Positions 37,281 through 45,923 of a stretch of 64,000 nucleotides of DNA are shown here, piece by piece. Position 1 is the first letter of the stretch, and each line of letters starts with the position of its first letter. The DNA is from Candidatus Chlorobium masyuteum. Lineage in GTDB: Bacteria; Bacteroidota; Chlorobiia; Chlorobiales; Chlorobiaceae. The DNA is taken from the NCBI RefSeq assembly GCF_011601315.1, contig NZ_JAAORA010000006.1, positions 48,369 through 112,368 of the forward strand. Direction: 5' to 3'. The notes below the pieces were generated by a model. The model was given only the letters and a program-made list of their open reading frames with translations, had not been told where the DNA came from and ran no database searches. The translations under genes and the position numbers were made by a program.

Positions 37281-39251
37281 ATGTCGAAAATAGGTGTATT
37301 CATTTGTCACTGCGGTGAAAATATCGCGGCGAAGGTTGATTGTACAAGACTTGCCTCAACTCTGGGAGATCATCCGGGCGTAGCCTCTTCCATCGAATAC
37401 AAGTATTTCTGCTCCGACCCCGGTCAGGAGAGCGTCAAAAAAGCCATACGCGACAACAATCTTACCGGTGTCGTCGTAGCTGCCTGTTCACCGAGAATGC
37501 ATGAGGCAACCTTCCGCAAGGCCTGCGCTGAGGCGGGTTTGAACCCTTACATGTGTGAGATCGCCAACATCCGCGAACAGTGTTCATGGGTGCATAATGA
37601 CGGTGAAAAAGCTACCGACAAAGCAATCGACATTGTGCGTTCAATGGTTGAGAAGGTAAAGCGCAACAATACCCTGCAGCCCATCGAGGTTCCGGTAACA
37701 CGCCGTGCACTGGTTATCGGCGGCGGTATTGCCGGCATCCAGGCGGCTCTTGATATTGCCAATGCCGGCCAGGAGGTTGTGCTTGTCGAACGCGAGCCCT
37801 CTCTCGGCGGCCATATGGCCCAGCTTTCGGAAACATTCCCGACCCTTGACTGCTCGCAGTGCATCATGACCCCGAGAATGGTTGAAGCGGCCCAGCATCC
37901 CAAGATCCGCCTGCTTACCTACGCTGAAATCGAGAGTGTTGACGGCTATATCGGCAACTTCCAGGTGAAGGTTCGTCTTAAGGCCCGCTATGTCAACAAG
38001 AGCACCTGTACAGGGTGCGGAGAGTGTATAACCAAGTGTCCATCCAAAAAAATTGCAAGCGAGTTCGACTGCGGAATCGGCCGAAGAACAGCAATCTACA
38101 CCCCTTTTGCCCAGGCCGTACCCAATATTCCGGTTATCGACAAGAATAACTGCACCTACTTTAAAAACGGCAAGTGCAAAATCTGTGTCAAGAGCTGCCC
38201 GCTCGACTGTATCGACTTCGAGATGCAGGATGAGTTTGAGGATCTGGAGATCGGCGCCATTGTGGTTGCAACCGGATTTCAGGTTCAGAATAATGCGATG
38301 TACGGCGAATACGGGTTCGGCAAGTATCAGGATGTCATTACCGGACTCCAGTTTGAGCGCCTGGCCTCCGCCAGCGGCCCGACAGCCGGAAAAATCCAGC
38401 GCCCTTCAGATGGAAAAGAGCCGGAGACGGTGGTCTTTATCCAGTGTGCCGGATCACGCGACCCCTCCAAAGGGGTAAAGTACTGCTCCAAGATCTGCTG
38501 CATGTATACCGCCAAACATGCCATGCTCTACGCTCACAAGGTTCATGGCGGCAAGAGCCGGATCTTCTATATGGATATCCGCGCTGCGGGCAAGGGGTAT
38601 GACGAGTTTACCCGACGGGCGATTGAGGAGGACGAGGCCGGCTATCTGCGCGGCCGCGTCAGCAAGGTGTGGCTTGAGAACGGCAAGCTGATGGTGCGGG
38701 GTGTTGATACGCTGCTCGGCAAACCGGTTGAAATTGCCGCTGATATGGTAGTTCTTGCTACAGCGATGATTGCCCAGCCTGATGCCAAGGAGTTTGCCAA
38801 GACCATCGGTATCGGCTATGATGAGTATGGATTCTTTAATGAAGCGCACCTCAAGCTTCGTCCGGTTGAGTCGTCGACCGCCGGCATCTACCTTGCCGGA
38901 GCATGCCAGTCTCCGAAAGACATTCCTGACTCGGTTGCACAGGCATCGGCATCGGCAGCCAAAGTTCTTGCGCTCTTCAGCAAGGAGAAACTTGAGCGCG
39001 AACCGGTTATTGCCGTGAACAACGAGTCGACCTGCGCGGGGTGCTGGGGATGTGTGCTTGCCTGTCCCTACGATGCAATCGAGAAAAAGGATATCAAGGA
39101 CCGCTCGGGCAAGGTTATCAAACGGGTTGCATCGGTCAATCCCGGCCTCTGTCAGGGATGCGGAACCTGCGTCACCTTCTGCCGCTCGAACAGCATCGAT
39201 CTGGCAGGCTTTACCGAAAAACAGATCTTTGCTGAAGTAATGGGTCTCTGA
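37281..39251 (+). CDS. hdrA: HdrA, flavin-bifurcating FAD/iron-sulfur subunit
   Basis: HdrA is the electron-bifurcating centre of heterodisulfide-reductase complexes. The 656 residues show an N-terminal FICHCGENIAA region, the FAD Rossmann motif VIGGGIAGIQAALDIANAG near residue 148, and LGGHMAQLSETFPTLDCSQC downstream. Cluster motifs follow: CTGCGECITKCP in the middle, CKICVKSCP after it, and at the C-terminus two ferredoxin-type sets, CAGCWGCVLACPYD and CQGCGTCVTFCRSN. One cluster has an imperfect CxxC spacing, which is normal for HdrA. It should accept electrons from FlxABCD and deliver them to ferredoxin and HdrCB. Confidence 0.94.
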   Translation: MSKIGVFICHCGENIAAKVDCTRLASTLGDHPGVASSIEYKYFCSDPGQESVKKAIRDNNLTGVVVAACSPRMHEATFRKACAEAGLNPYMCEIANIREQCSWVHNDGEKATDKAIDIVRSMVEKVKRNNTLQPIEVPVTRRALVIGGGIAGIQAALDIANAGQEVVLVEREPSLGGHMAQLSETFPTLDCSQCIMTPRMVEAAQHPKIRLLTYAEIESVDGYIGNFQVKVRLKARYVNKSTCTGCGECITKCPSKKIASEFDCGIGRRTAIYTPFAQAVPNIPVIDKNNCTYFKNGKCKICVKSCPLDCIDFEMQDEFEDLEIGAIVVATGFQVQNNAMYGEYGFGKYQDVITGLQFERLASASGPTAGKIQRPSDGKEPETVVFIQCAGSRDPSKGVKYCSKICCMYTAKHAMLYAHKVHGGKSRIFYMDIRAAGKGYDEFTRRAIEEDEAGYLRGRVSKVWLENGKLMVRGVDTLLGKPVEIAADMVVLATAMIAQPDAKEFAKTIGIGYDEYGFFNEAHLKLRPVESSTAGIYLAGACQSPKDIPDSVAQASASAAKVLALFSKEKLEREPVIAVNNESTCAGCWGCVLACPYDAIEKKDIKDRSGKVIKRVASVNPGLCQGCGTCVTFCRSNSIDLAGFTEKQIFAEVMGL

Positions 39252-39305
39252 AAAGAGGCACGCTTTTTTCGTGAATGAACAGAAATTTGCTACAGGAGTA
39301 AGCTG

Positions 39306-39755
39306 ATGAGTGAACCATTTGAACCGAAAATTACAGCTTTTGTCTGCACCTACTGTACCTATGCCGGAGCTGATCTGGCGGGAACCAGCAGGCTGAAGTA
39401 TGCACCCAATGTGCGCATTATCCGGCTTCCCTGCACCGGAAGGATAAGTCCGATGTTTATTCTCAAGGCCCTGCAAAAAGGGGCCGACGGCATTCTCATA
39501 AGCGGCTGCCACCCCGGTGACTGTCACTTCACCCACGGCAACTATCACGCCCGGCGCCGCTGGATGGTTTTTCGCGCCCTGCTCTCCTTTACCGGTATTC
39601 CCGAGGAGAGGATCAAGTACTCATGGATCAGTGCTGCCGAGGGTCTCAAGTTTGCCGATCTCATCAACAATATCACTGAAGATATCCGTAAACTCGGTCC
39701 GTTTGATCAGTACCACAAATTGATCGAAGAGACCCAGGCCCAGGCTTCACTCTAA
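39306..39755 (+). CDS. flxD: FlxD/MvhD-type iron-sulfur electron-transfer subunit
   Basis: This 149-residue protein of the MvhD family carries a [2Fe-2S] cluster and joins an NADH or hydrogenase module to HdrA. Its Cys residues are CTYCTYAGADL at the start, then LPCTGRI, and SGCHPGDCHF. It has a good AGGAG ribosome binding site and starts 54 bases after hdrA. In methanogens MvhD binds the hydrogenase; here the neighbours are FlxA-C, so an NADH dehydrogenase module is expected. Confidence 0.9.
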   Translation: MSEPFEPKITAFVCTYCTYAGADLAGTSRLKYAPNVRIIRLPCTGRISPMFILKALQKGADGILISGCHPGDCHFTHGNYHARRRWMVFRALLSFTGIPEERIKYSWISAAEGLKFADLINNITEDIRKLGPFDQYHKLIEETQAQASL

Positions 39756-39771
39756 TAATCAACATTACGCA

Positions 39772-40602
39772 ATGAGTATCGAGCAACAATACAGAACGAG
39801 GGCAAAAGAGCTTCTTTCAGCCGGTGAAGTAAAAATGGTTATCGGTTATGGTGCGGGCACTACCGCTGAGCGCCGTCGTCCCCTTTTTATCACCTCTCCT
39901 GATGAGACCGAACGGCTTGTGCTGGACAGTGCCTGCATCGCCAACCTCTCCGGTTATCTGGTTACCGAAGGGCTCCTGAGCGATGAGAAGCGTGTCGCTG
40001 TTTTTCTCCGCCCCGAAGGTATCCGCGCCCTGAATGTGCTGGCTGCCGAGGCCCAGCTTGATCCGCTGCAGGTCGTCATTATCGGATTTGACCTTCCAAA
40101 GGGGGAGCTGAAGGCGCTCCAGGGCAGTTCGGTTGATGATTTTACCGCTCTTCTCGGTGCACTGAAGGAGAGCACTCCTGATGTTGACGGCAGGGAGCTG
40201 CTGGAAAAGATTGAAAAGATGAGCCCCGAGGAGCGGTTTGCCTTCTGGCAGGAGGAGTTTTCAAAGTGCATCAAGTGCTATGCCTGTCGCCAGGCATGTC
40301 CGATGTGCTACTGCCGCCGCTGTATTGTGGACAGCAATCAGCCGCAGTGGGTTAACACCTCATCCCATACACTCGGAAATTTCGAATGGAATATCGTCCG
40401 GGCATTTCACCTCTCCGGCCGTTGCGTAGAGTGCGGCAACTGTGACAGGGCCTGCCCGGTCAACATTCCGCTCCGCCTCATCAACCGGAAGATGGCCCAG
40501 GAGGTGCTGGACTCTTTCAACCATTTCGCCGGTACCAGCAAAACCCAGGAGCCGGTGCTTGCAAGTTTCAAAAAGGACGATTCCGAGACATTCATTCTCT
40601 AA
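39772..40602 (+). CDS. flxC: FlxC, 4Fe-4S subunit of the Flx module
   Basis: This 276-residue protein contains an N-terminal region of unclear fold and two iron-sulfur motif sets in the second half: CIKCYACRQACPMCYCRRC near residue 164 and CVECGNCDRACPVNIPLRL near residue 220. It resembles the FlxC family found between FlxD and FlxB in Flx-Hdr clusters. It starts 16 bases after flxD and 13 before flxB, so the genes are co-transcribed. Confidence 0.85.
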   Translation: MSIEQQYRTRAKELLSAGEVKMVIGYGAGTTAERRRPLFITSPDETERLVLDSACIANLSGYLVTEGLLSDEKRVAVFLRPEGIRALNVLAAEAQLDPLQVVIIGFDLPKGELKALQGSSVDDFTALLGALKESTPDVDGRELLEKIEKMSPEERFAFWQEEFSKCIKCYACRQACPMCYCRRCIVDSNQPQWVNTSSHTLGNFEWNIVRAFHLSGRCVECGNCDRACPVNIPLRLINRKMAQEVLDSFNHFAGTSKTQEPVLASFKKDDSETFIL

Positions 40603-40615
40603 GTAACCAACGCGT

Positions 40616-41629
40616 ATGACTAAAATCCTTTTTACCGATAAACTGGACAGTTGTGTCGAACGATGGCGCTCGGCAGGCATGACGGTGATCGGTCCTGTTC
40701 AGAGAGCCAACAGTTCGGTCTACGGCGCGGTTAAATCCGCTTCGGAGCTTGATCTCAATCTGGTTCTCACCGACCGTTCAATCAAGGAGCTCTTCTTTCC
40801 GCAGAGCGAACCGATGTTGCGTTACGCCATTACCAAAGCGGAGATCAACACCGATGAGTTCCTCCCCCCTTCCGGCCCCCGTATCATCTTCGGCGCACGG
40901 GCGTGTGATGCTTCAGGACTCGCTATCGACGATCCGCTGTTCGGATGGGATTACAAGGACGAGTACTGGTTTCAGCGGCGCAATGAGTCGGTGATTGTGA
41001 CCATCGCCTGTACCAAAGCCGACGAGTTCTGCATGTGCACCTCCCTGAAGCTTTCGCCGGACAGCACCAAAGGTTCCGATATCCTGTTGCGTCCCCTTGA
41101 GAACAATAAAGGGTGGCAGGTTGAGGAGCTGACAGATCGCGGACGCGAAGCGTTCAAGAGCGTTGCCGATCTCTTGCAGGAGGGTTCCGATCCCGCTGCT
41201 GCTACCGTCACGGTACCGGAAAAGTTCAACGCCGATGCCTGTGCCGAGTGGCTGAAAAACCCTGAAAACTTCGAGAGCCGGTTCTGGAAGGAGATTTCGG
41301 CCCGTTGTATCGGCTGCGGCTCCTGTACCTACCTCTGTCCGACCTGTCACTGTTTTGACATCCAGGACGAAGGGGGCAGTTTTGAAGGTATCAGACGCAA
41401 AAACTGGGACAGCTGCTCCTTTGCACTCTTTACCATGCATACATCGGGTCATAACCCCCGCTCAACACAGTCTGCCCGCTGGCGCCAGCGCATCATGCAC
41501 AAGTTCAACTATTTTCCCGGGAAGTTCAGTGCAAACAGCTGCAGCGGATGCGGCCGATGCACCAGAGAGTGCCCGGTTGACATGGGAATAACAGAAACTT
41601 TACAAGAGATCTCAAAATTATCGCAGTGA
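40616..41629 (+). CDS. flxB: FlxB, 4Fe-4S subunit of the Flx module
   Basis: This 337-residue protein resembles the beta subunit of sulfhydrogenase-type enzymes. It ends in two ferredoxin-like motif sets, CIGCGSCTYLCPTCHC and CSGCGRCTRECPVDMG; the earlier part holds an arm with FGARACDASGLAIDDP. It should relay electrons between FlxA and FlxC/FlxD. It overlaps flxA by four bases (GTGA), giving translational coupling. Confidence 0.88.
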   Translation: MTKILFTDKLDSCVERWRSAGMTVIGPVQRANSSVYGAVKSASELDLNLVLTDRSIKELFFPQSEPMLRYAITKAEINTDEFLPPSGPRIIFGARACDASGLAIDDPLFGWDYKDEYWFQRRNESVIVTIACTKADEFCMCTSLKLSPDSTKGSDILLRPLENNKGWQVEELTDRGREAFKSVADLLQEGSDPAAATVTVPEKFNADACAEWLKNPENFESRFWKEISARCIGCGSCTYLCPTCHCFDIQDEGGSFEGIRRKNWDSCSFALFTMHTSGHNPRSTQSARWRQRIMHKFNYFPGKFSANSCSGCGRCTRECPVDMGITETLQEISKLSQ

Positions 41630-42492
41630 CAGAAAACAACCACAACGCGGCACAGAACATCTACAAGCCGGCCACCATGAAAATCGTCGACCGCCACGAC
41701 GAAGCGCCCGGCGTAAGAACCATGAAGCTGGAGTTTCAGGACCCGGCCGATCATGAGCTCTTCAAGGAGACCTACCGTACCGGCATGTTCGGGCTCTACG
41801 GTGTTTACGGAGAGGGTGAGAGCACCTTCTGCGTGGCAAGTCCGGAGACCCGCAAGGAGTACATCGAGTGCACCTTCCGTGAGTCGGGAAGAGTAACCTC
41901 GGCGCTTGCACGCGCCGATATCGGCGACCTTGTAACCTTCCGGGGGCCTTACGGCAACCGCTTTCCGCTTGAGGAGTTCTACGGCAAGAACCTGCTCTTC
42001 ATTGCTGGAGGAATTGCCCTTCCTCCCACCAGAAGCGTTATCTGGTCATGCCTTGACCAGCGCGAGAAATTCGGCAAGGTAACCATTGTCTATGGCGCCC
42101 GCACTGTAGCTGATCTGGTCTACAAGCATGAACTTGAGGAGTGGATGCAGCGCGACGATGTGGAGCTGGTACTGGCGGTCGATCCGGGTGGAGAGTCGCC
42201 CGACTGGAAGCATCGTATCGGTTTTGTGCCGACCGTGCTTGAAGAGGCTGCCCCATCGCCCGACAACTGTGTTGCCGTGCTCTGTGGGCCGCCCATCATG
42301 ATCAAGTTCACCCTGATATCGCTCAAAAAGCTCGGCTTTGATGAGTCAAATGTCTATACAACCCTTGAAAACCGCATGAAGTGCGGACTCGGCAAATGCG
42401 GCCGCTGCAATGTCGGTTCGATCTATGTCTGCAAGGAGGGACCGGTATTCACGGCTGAAGAGGTCTCCCGCATGCCGGCAGCTGATCTGTAA
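41626..42492 (+). CDS. flxA: FlxA, NAD(P)H-oxidising FAD subunit
   Basis: This 288-residue flavoprotein of the ferredoxin-NADP+ reductase superfamily is expected to oxidise or form NADH. It has the FAD region GDLVTFRGPYGNRFPLE, the NAD(P) site LLFIAGGIALPPTRS, and a C-terminal [2Fe-2S] set CGLGKCGRCNVG followed by YVCKEGPVF, all four Cys present. The start is GTG at 41626, overlapping the flxB stop. It completes the operon hdrCB-hdrA-flxD-flxC-flxB-flxA, the reverse of the usual flxABCD-hdrABC order. Confidence 0.92.
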   Translation: MTENNHNAAQNIYKPATMKIVDRHDEAPGVRTMKLEFQDPADHELFKETYRTGMFGLYGVYGEGESTFCVASPETRKEYIECTFRESGRVTSALARADIGDLVTFRGPYGNRFPLEEFYGKNLLFIAGGIALPPTRSVIWSCLDQREKFGKVTIVYGARTVADLVYKHELEEWMQRDDVELVLAVDPGGESPDWKHRIGFVPTVLEEAAPSPDNCVAVLCGPPIMIKFTLISLKKLGFDESNVYTTLENRMKCGLGKCGRCNVGSIYVCKEGPVFTAEEVSRMPAADL

Positions 42493-42505
42493 CCGTAAAA
42501 GCAAA

Positions 42506-44116
42506 TCAACAGAGCATTACCCTGAAAAACCGGTCCGGCTGATGAAAATCGGCCGGTTTTTTCGGATTGTTCCACCAGGGAAAGAGTCCGTACTCCCCCC
42601 TCCCCGTCGACATACAGCACTGCAGGGAGAGTCTTCCTTCTGAAATAAAGGGCTGAAGCAGTGTGTAGCTGAACTCCATACCAAAGCTCCCCTCATCGTT
42701 TACCATCGTCATTGTACGCATCCATGGATCCGCCGAGAGTTCGGTGTACCCCGCCGCCCTTTTTCTCGGCCCCTCAAATCGTAGCGCCACCCAGTGCCCT
42801 TCCGGAGTCATTTCAAATTCAAGATATGCCTCTCCGGCACCCCCATCACCGATAAAGAGTTCGGAGACCCCGTACTGCCACAAACCGTCAACAAAAGTGC
42901 CTCCATGGCTGGTTAAGGGCGGTTTACAGGCAAAGAGCGCTGAATCGGTGTGCATGGTTGTCCAGCGGAGAAAGGGAGCTTCGGGATCGGAGGCTCCATC
43001 GGCAAGTGAACGGAGCTGAGTCACCGCAACAAAAGCCGTGGCAGGCAGCTCCCGATCAAGAGCGGAGTAGCCGACGAGCGGCCCGTTGAGGAGAGTCCGG
43101 GGAAAGTGCGGCGGTAAAGGATCATCATCATCCGGGCAGTAGAGAAGTCCGGCCCACCCTTTAGCGGGATCACTCCGGTCCGGCTTACAGTCGACACCGC
43201 AGGAGTCAAGCAGCGTTTGCTCAAAACGTCCGATGCACTGCACTTCAAGATCGAGCCTGATACCGGCTTGCTCCAGGGCAGCGGATTTCATGCGCGAGGC
43301 TAACCGGAGCACATCAACAGCCGTTGCCCCTCCCGTATTGTAGATGAAGTTGGCATGATGCCGGCTGACCATGGCCCCGCCTTCAACTGCTCCCTTGAAG
43401 CCGAGCTCCTCAAAAATCCTGCCGCTTGATCGACCGGCCTCATAGTTGTTCTTGAAGGTGGAGCCACAGCTCGGATAATCGAAATGATGCTTGTGATCCC
43501 GCTCCAACTCATGCGCCTGCATCTGACGCCGGATCTCCTCCTGCGGGTTCTGTGCGGAAAAACGAAGCAAAACAGCAATTACCATTTCCGGGTTCTCCAT
43601 CAGGGCGGTATGCTTGTAGCCGTGAAAGACCTCTTCGGGCGGCTTCCAGGAGAGCCGGCCGTCCAGCGAGAGCGTCAGAATCCCTGCGGTGATCGCAGAA
43701 ACTTCGCCGCCGAAACAGCGGGCATTCATTCTGACGGTTGATCCTATCTGACCGGGAAGACGGTAGAGCCACTCCCCGCCGCTCCTTCCGCTTTTCAGCA
43801 GCTCTTCGGCAATAAGGGTGTTGTCTGCTCCCGCTTCACAGAGGAGCTCCTCGTCAGAGAGCCAGATGATCCTCTGCATCCCTTCAAGAGAGAGTACAAT
43901 CCCGGGAAAATCCTCATCGGAAAAGATGATGTTGCTCCCTTTTCCCATAATGGCAAGAGGTAGCCGGTGCTCGCGGTTCCAGAAGAGAAGCGCGGCAAGA
44001 TCAGCGATGCTTTCTGGCCGGGCAAGAAAACGGGCAGTGCCGCCAATGGCATAATAGCCCCGCTCCCGGAGAGGGACATTGGATTCGAAAAAAGAGGGCA
44101 GGATTAACTCACGCAT
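42506..44116 (-). CDS. murB: MurB fused to a CBM9-like C-terminal domain
   Basis: UDP-N-acetylenolpyruvoylglucosamine reductase makes UDP-MurNAc, the first committed peptidoglycan precursor. The FAD-binding MurB part (about residues 1-300) shows GGTARFLARPES, GKGSNIIFSDEDFPG, PGQIGSTVRMNARCFGG and the proton-donor Ser loop CGSTFKNN, and it ends where MurB normally ends. The same frame continues for about 230 more residues with a beta-sandwich-like domain: LWQYGVSELFIGDGG, then YLEFEMTPEGHWVALRF, close in layout to CBM9-like carbohydrate-binding domains (PF06452 type). MurB is usually 300-350 residues, so this is a fusion. The 3' end overlaps the terminator of the convergent flx operon. Confidence 0.9.
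   Translation of the reverse strand: MRELILPSFFESNVPLRERGYYAIGGTARFLARPESIADLAALLFWNREHRLPLAIMGKGSNIIFSDEDFPGIVLSLEGMQRIIWLSDEELLCEAGADNTLIAEELLKSGRSGGEWLYRLPGQIGSTVRMNARCFGGEVSAITAGILTLSLDGRLSWKPPEEVFHGYKHTALMENPEMVIAVLLRFSAQNPQEEIRRQMQAHELERDHKHHFDYPSCGSTFKNNYEAGRSSGRIFEELGFKGAVEGGAMVSRHHANFIYNTGGATAVDVLRLASRMKSAALEQAGIRLDLEVQCIGRFEQTLLDSCGVDCKPDRSDPAKGWAGLLYCPDDDDPLPPHFPRTLLNGPLVGYSALDRELPATAFVAVTQLRSLADGASDPEAPFLRWTTMHTDSALFACKPPLTSHGGTFVDGLWQYGVSELFIGDGGAGEAYLEFEMTPEGHWVALRFEGPRKRAAGYTELSADPWMRTMTMVNDEGSFGMEFSYTLLQPFISEGRLSLQCCMSTGRGEYGLFPWWNNPKKPADFHQPDRFFRVMLC
42525..42562 (+). terminator. Rho-independent terminator of the hdr-flx operon
   Basis: Stem AAAAACCGGTCCG / CGGCCGGTTTTT with one bulged T, loop of 12 bases, then TTTTTT. 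It begins 33 bases after flxA and lies within the last codons of murB on the other strand. Confidence 0.85.
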
Positions 44117-44327
44117 GGAAAGAGCGATCGGTAGAAATCATTACAAGGGCACGCCGGACTTTGGATAATAACATAACCATACAGAAAGAATTCAGCAATC
44201 CAACCGTTATAATCGTCAGCAGGAAAACAAATAAAGAGCACTTTCAGATATATTCCATATTTTCCTCCCGCTCAGCAAAAAGAGCGAACTGTTCCTTACC
44301 AGCATCAGCACACCTTAAAGAAACACC

Positions 44328-44780
44328 ATGCCTGAAAACAACAGCCGACAGGTTAATTTTGCTCTTGTCCAGATTACAACGGAGCAGCTTGATCTCTCTA
44401 TGGATCTCTATAGTGAGGAAAAACCGGTAACCATGAGTGCCGGTCTCGATTTTGGCATACAGAGCAGCCAGAACCTGCTTAAAGTGCTCTTTAAAACCAC
44501 CTTTCACCAGGAGAATATCCCCTTCATCACCATTGAAGCCGGATGTGTCTTTGCCATTGACCCTGAATCCTGGAACCTTTTCTGCAGCGAAAAGGATGGC
44601 TTTTTAACGCTTCCAAAAAACTTTGCCGGCCATCTCGCAACACTCACTTCAGGTGCGACTCGGGGAATATTGCACAGCAGGACTGAAAATACACCGATGA
44701 ACCGCTTTTTCATTCCTGTCAGCAATATCGACGAGATGATACCGGGCAATCTCTCCCTGCCTCTTGACCCCGAGAAGTGA
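44328..44780 (+). CDS. SecB-like chaperone-family protein
   Basis: This 150-residue protein has a predicted compact beta/alpha fold. The segment ATLTSGATRGILHSRTENTP resembles the SecB-family helix with T(R)GILHAKTEGTP, and the C-terminal PVSNIDEMIP parallels the LPxINVxEL region of SecB-like proteins in Bacteroidetes. SecB delivers unfolded proteins to SecA, and this window's SecA has the SecB-binding SEC-C tail. The assignment is by eye and moderate; SecB-like proteins in this phylum also act as toxin-linked chaperones. Confidence 0.55.
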   Translation: MPENNSRQVNFALVQITTEQLDLSMDLYSEEKPVTMSAGLDFGIQSSQNLLKVLFKTTFHQENIPFITIEAGCVFAIDPESWNLFCSEKDGFLTLPKNFAGHLATLTSGATRGILHSRTENTPMNRFFIPVSNIDEMIPGNLSLPLDPEK

Positions 44781-44807
44781 ACGGTGAACAGGCAGAGGGG
44801 TAACCGT

Positions 44808-45386
44808 TCACGCTATCCGGGTAACCGTGCCGGGTTTTCTTGGTGCGGCATCCGGCCAGGGCTGGGCACTGTAGCCGAAAACAGCTGAAGCATAGGGTTG
44901 ATGACCCTCCGGGAACCGCACGCCGATTTCAGCAAAAGTCTGGGGACCACCGTCACTCTGGTAGAGGATGAGGGGTGAATGGACCCAGCAGGAAGCGATA
45001 CCGAGGGAGGCGGCAGCAAGCAGCATATTTTCCATGGCGAGCACACAATCCTCCCGGGGAGCAACGGCATAGCTGTCGGCGGAGATGATGAGAAGCATCG
45101 GCGCATGGTAAAAGACATGATAACCATCCTTGGCTGCCGTTTCGCGGAGTGCTGCATTGTCAGAGTAGAGAAAAACATTTTTGCAGGCCCTCTGAAAGGT
45201 TTCAAGCTTGTCGTGATGCTCTATTACCGTAAAATGCCATGGCTGCTGGCCCATGGCACTCGGAGCATACTGCCCTGCCTGGAGAATGGTGTTCAGCGCA
45301 TCTTCTTCAAGCTGCCGCGGCTCGTAAGCGCGGATACTCCGTCGCCTGAGAATTGTTTCTATGGTATTGTTCATATCTCTGGTCAT
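44808..45386 (-). CDS. Nitroreductase-family flavoprotein
   Basis: This FMN-dependent nitroreductase-like enzyme has 192 residues. The start TILRRRSIRAYEPRQLEEDA is the FMN-phosphate-binding Arg-Arg-Ser motif. AGQYAPSAMGQQPWHF is the family second motif, and LLAAASLGIASCWVHSP the third. The C-terminal FGYSAQPWP is typical. The substrate is unknown. GGGGGAG precedes ATG at 45386; M5 (45374) is an alternative. The 45392-45700 gene ends only 5 bases upstream, so the two form an operon. Confidence 0.88.
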   Translation of the reverse strand: MTRDMNNTIETILRRRSIRAYEPRQLEEDALNTILQAGQYAPSAMGQQPWHFTVIEHHDKLETFQRACKNVFLYSDNAALRETAAKDGYHVFYHAPMLLIISADSYAVAPREDCVLAMENMLLAAASLGIASCWVHSPLILYQSDGGPQTFAEIGVRFPEGHQPYASAVFGYSAQPWPDAAPRKPGTVTRIA

Positions 45387-45391
45387 TTTGG

Positions 45392-45700
45392 TTACTCCCC
45401 CTCTCCCACCGGCTCGGTTGATGTCGAAAGAAAACCTCTCCCCTGGGCAAAATAGATATAGACCGGTTTTTCGTTTCGCAGCACGTCAAGCACACTCTGA
45501 AACATGGAAGATGGCAGATGCATGAAAATAGTGCTTCCGGACTGGCTGTCATTTTCAAAAAGCATCCCCGGATCATTGAACCTTATGTAACCGGCGACAG
45601 CTCCGTCTGGCCCGTAGAGTGCAATCTGGGCACGGTTTGTCTGGTACCCTTCAGGAGAGCCATAGAGAAGAATGTGATAGTTTTTAACTTCAGTGGTCAT
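45392..45700 (-). CDS. Hypothetical protein co-transcribed with a nitroreductase
   Basis: This unrecognised 102-residue protein appears to be a small beta-rich domain (VKNYHILLYGSPEGYQTNRA, then FNDPGMLFENDS and PVYIYFAQGRGF). GGAGAAAACG gives a fair ribosome binding site before ATG at 45700. It precedes the nitroreductase gene by 5 bases, so a shared pathway is likely. No function is proposed. Confidence 0.72.
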   Translation of the reverse strand: MTTEVKNYHILLYGSPEGYQTNRAQIALYGPDGAVAGYIRFNDPGMLFENDSQSGSTIFMHLPSSMFQSVLDVLRNEKPVYIYFAQGRGFLSTSTEPVGEGE

Positions 45701-45923
45701 CGTTTTCTCCGGTTAATGGTTGACAGTTTTCTCTAAACGAGTGCGAAGATTTAATAGTTTTACCTCCCTGAAAAGAGTGATAAAAAGCGTTCAGCACTCC
45801 GGAGTGGTATTCTGCAGGCTGGGCCATTTATCAGCTCTTGTACTTTGCTTTACAAATAACGATATTGCGGAATACTCCGGATATGCTGCCGGACGTGCAA
45901 TCACCAAAACCGTTCGGAACCTC

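Noticed and set aside
38454..39548. Long minus-strand open frame opposite hdrA and flxD
   Set aside because: It has no recognisable domain and lies fully antisense to strong Hdr and Flx genes; the codon pattern of the + strand explains it.
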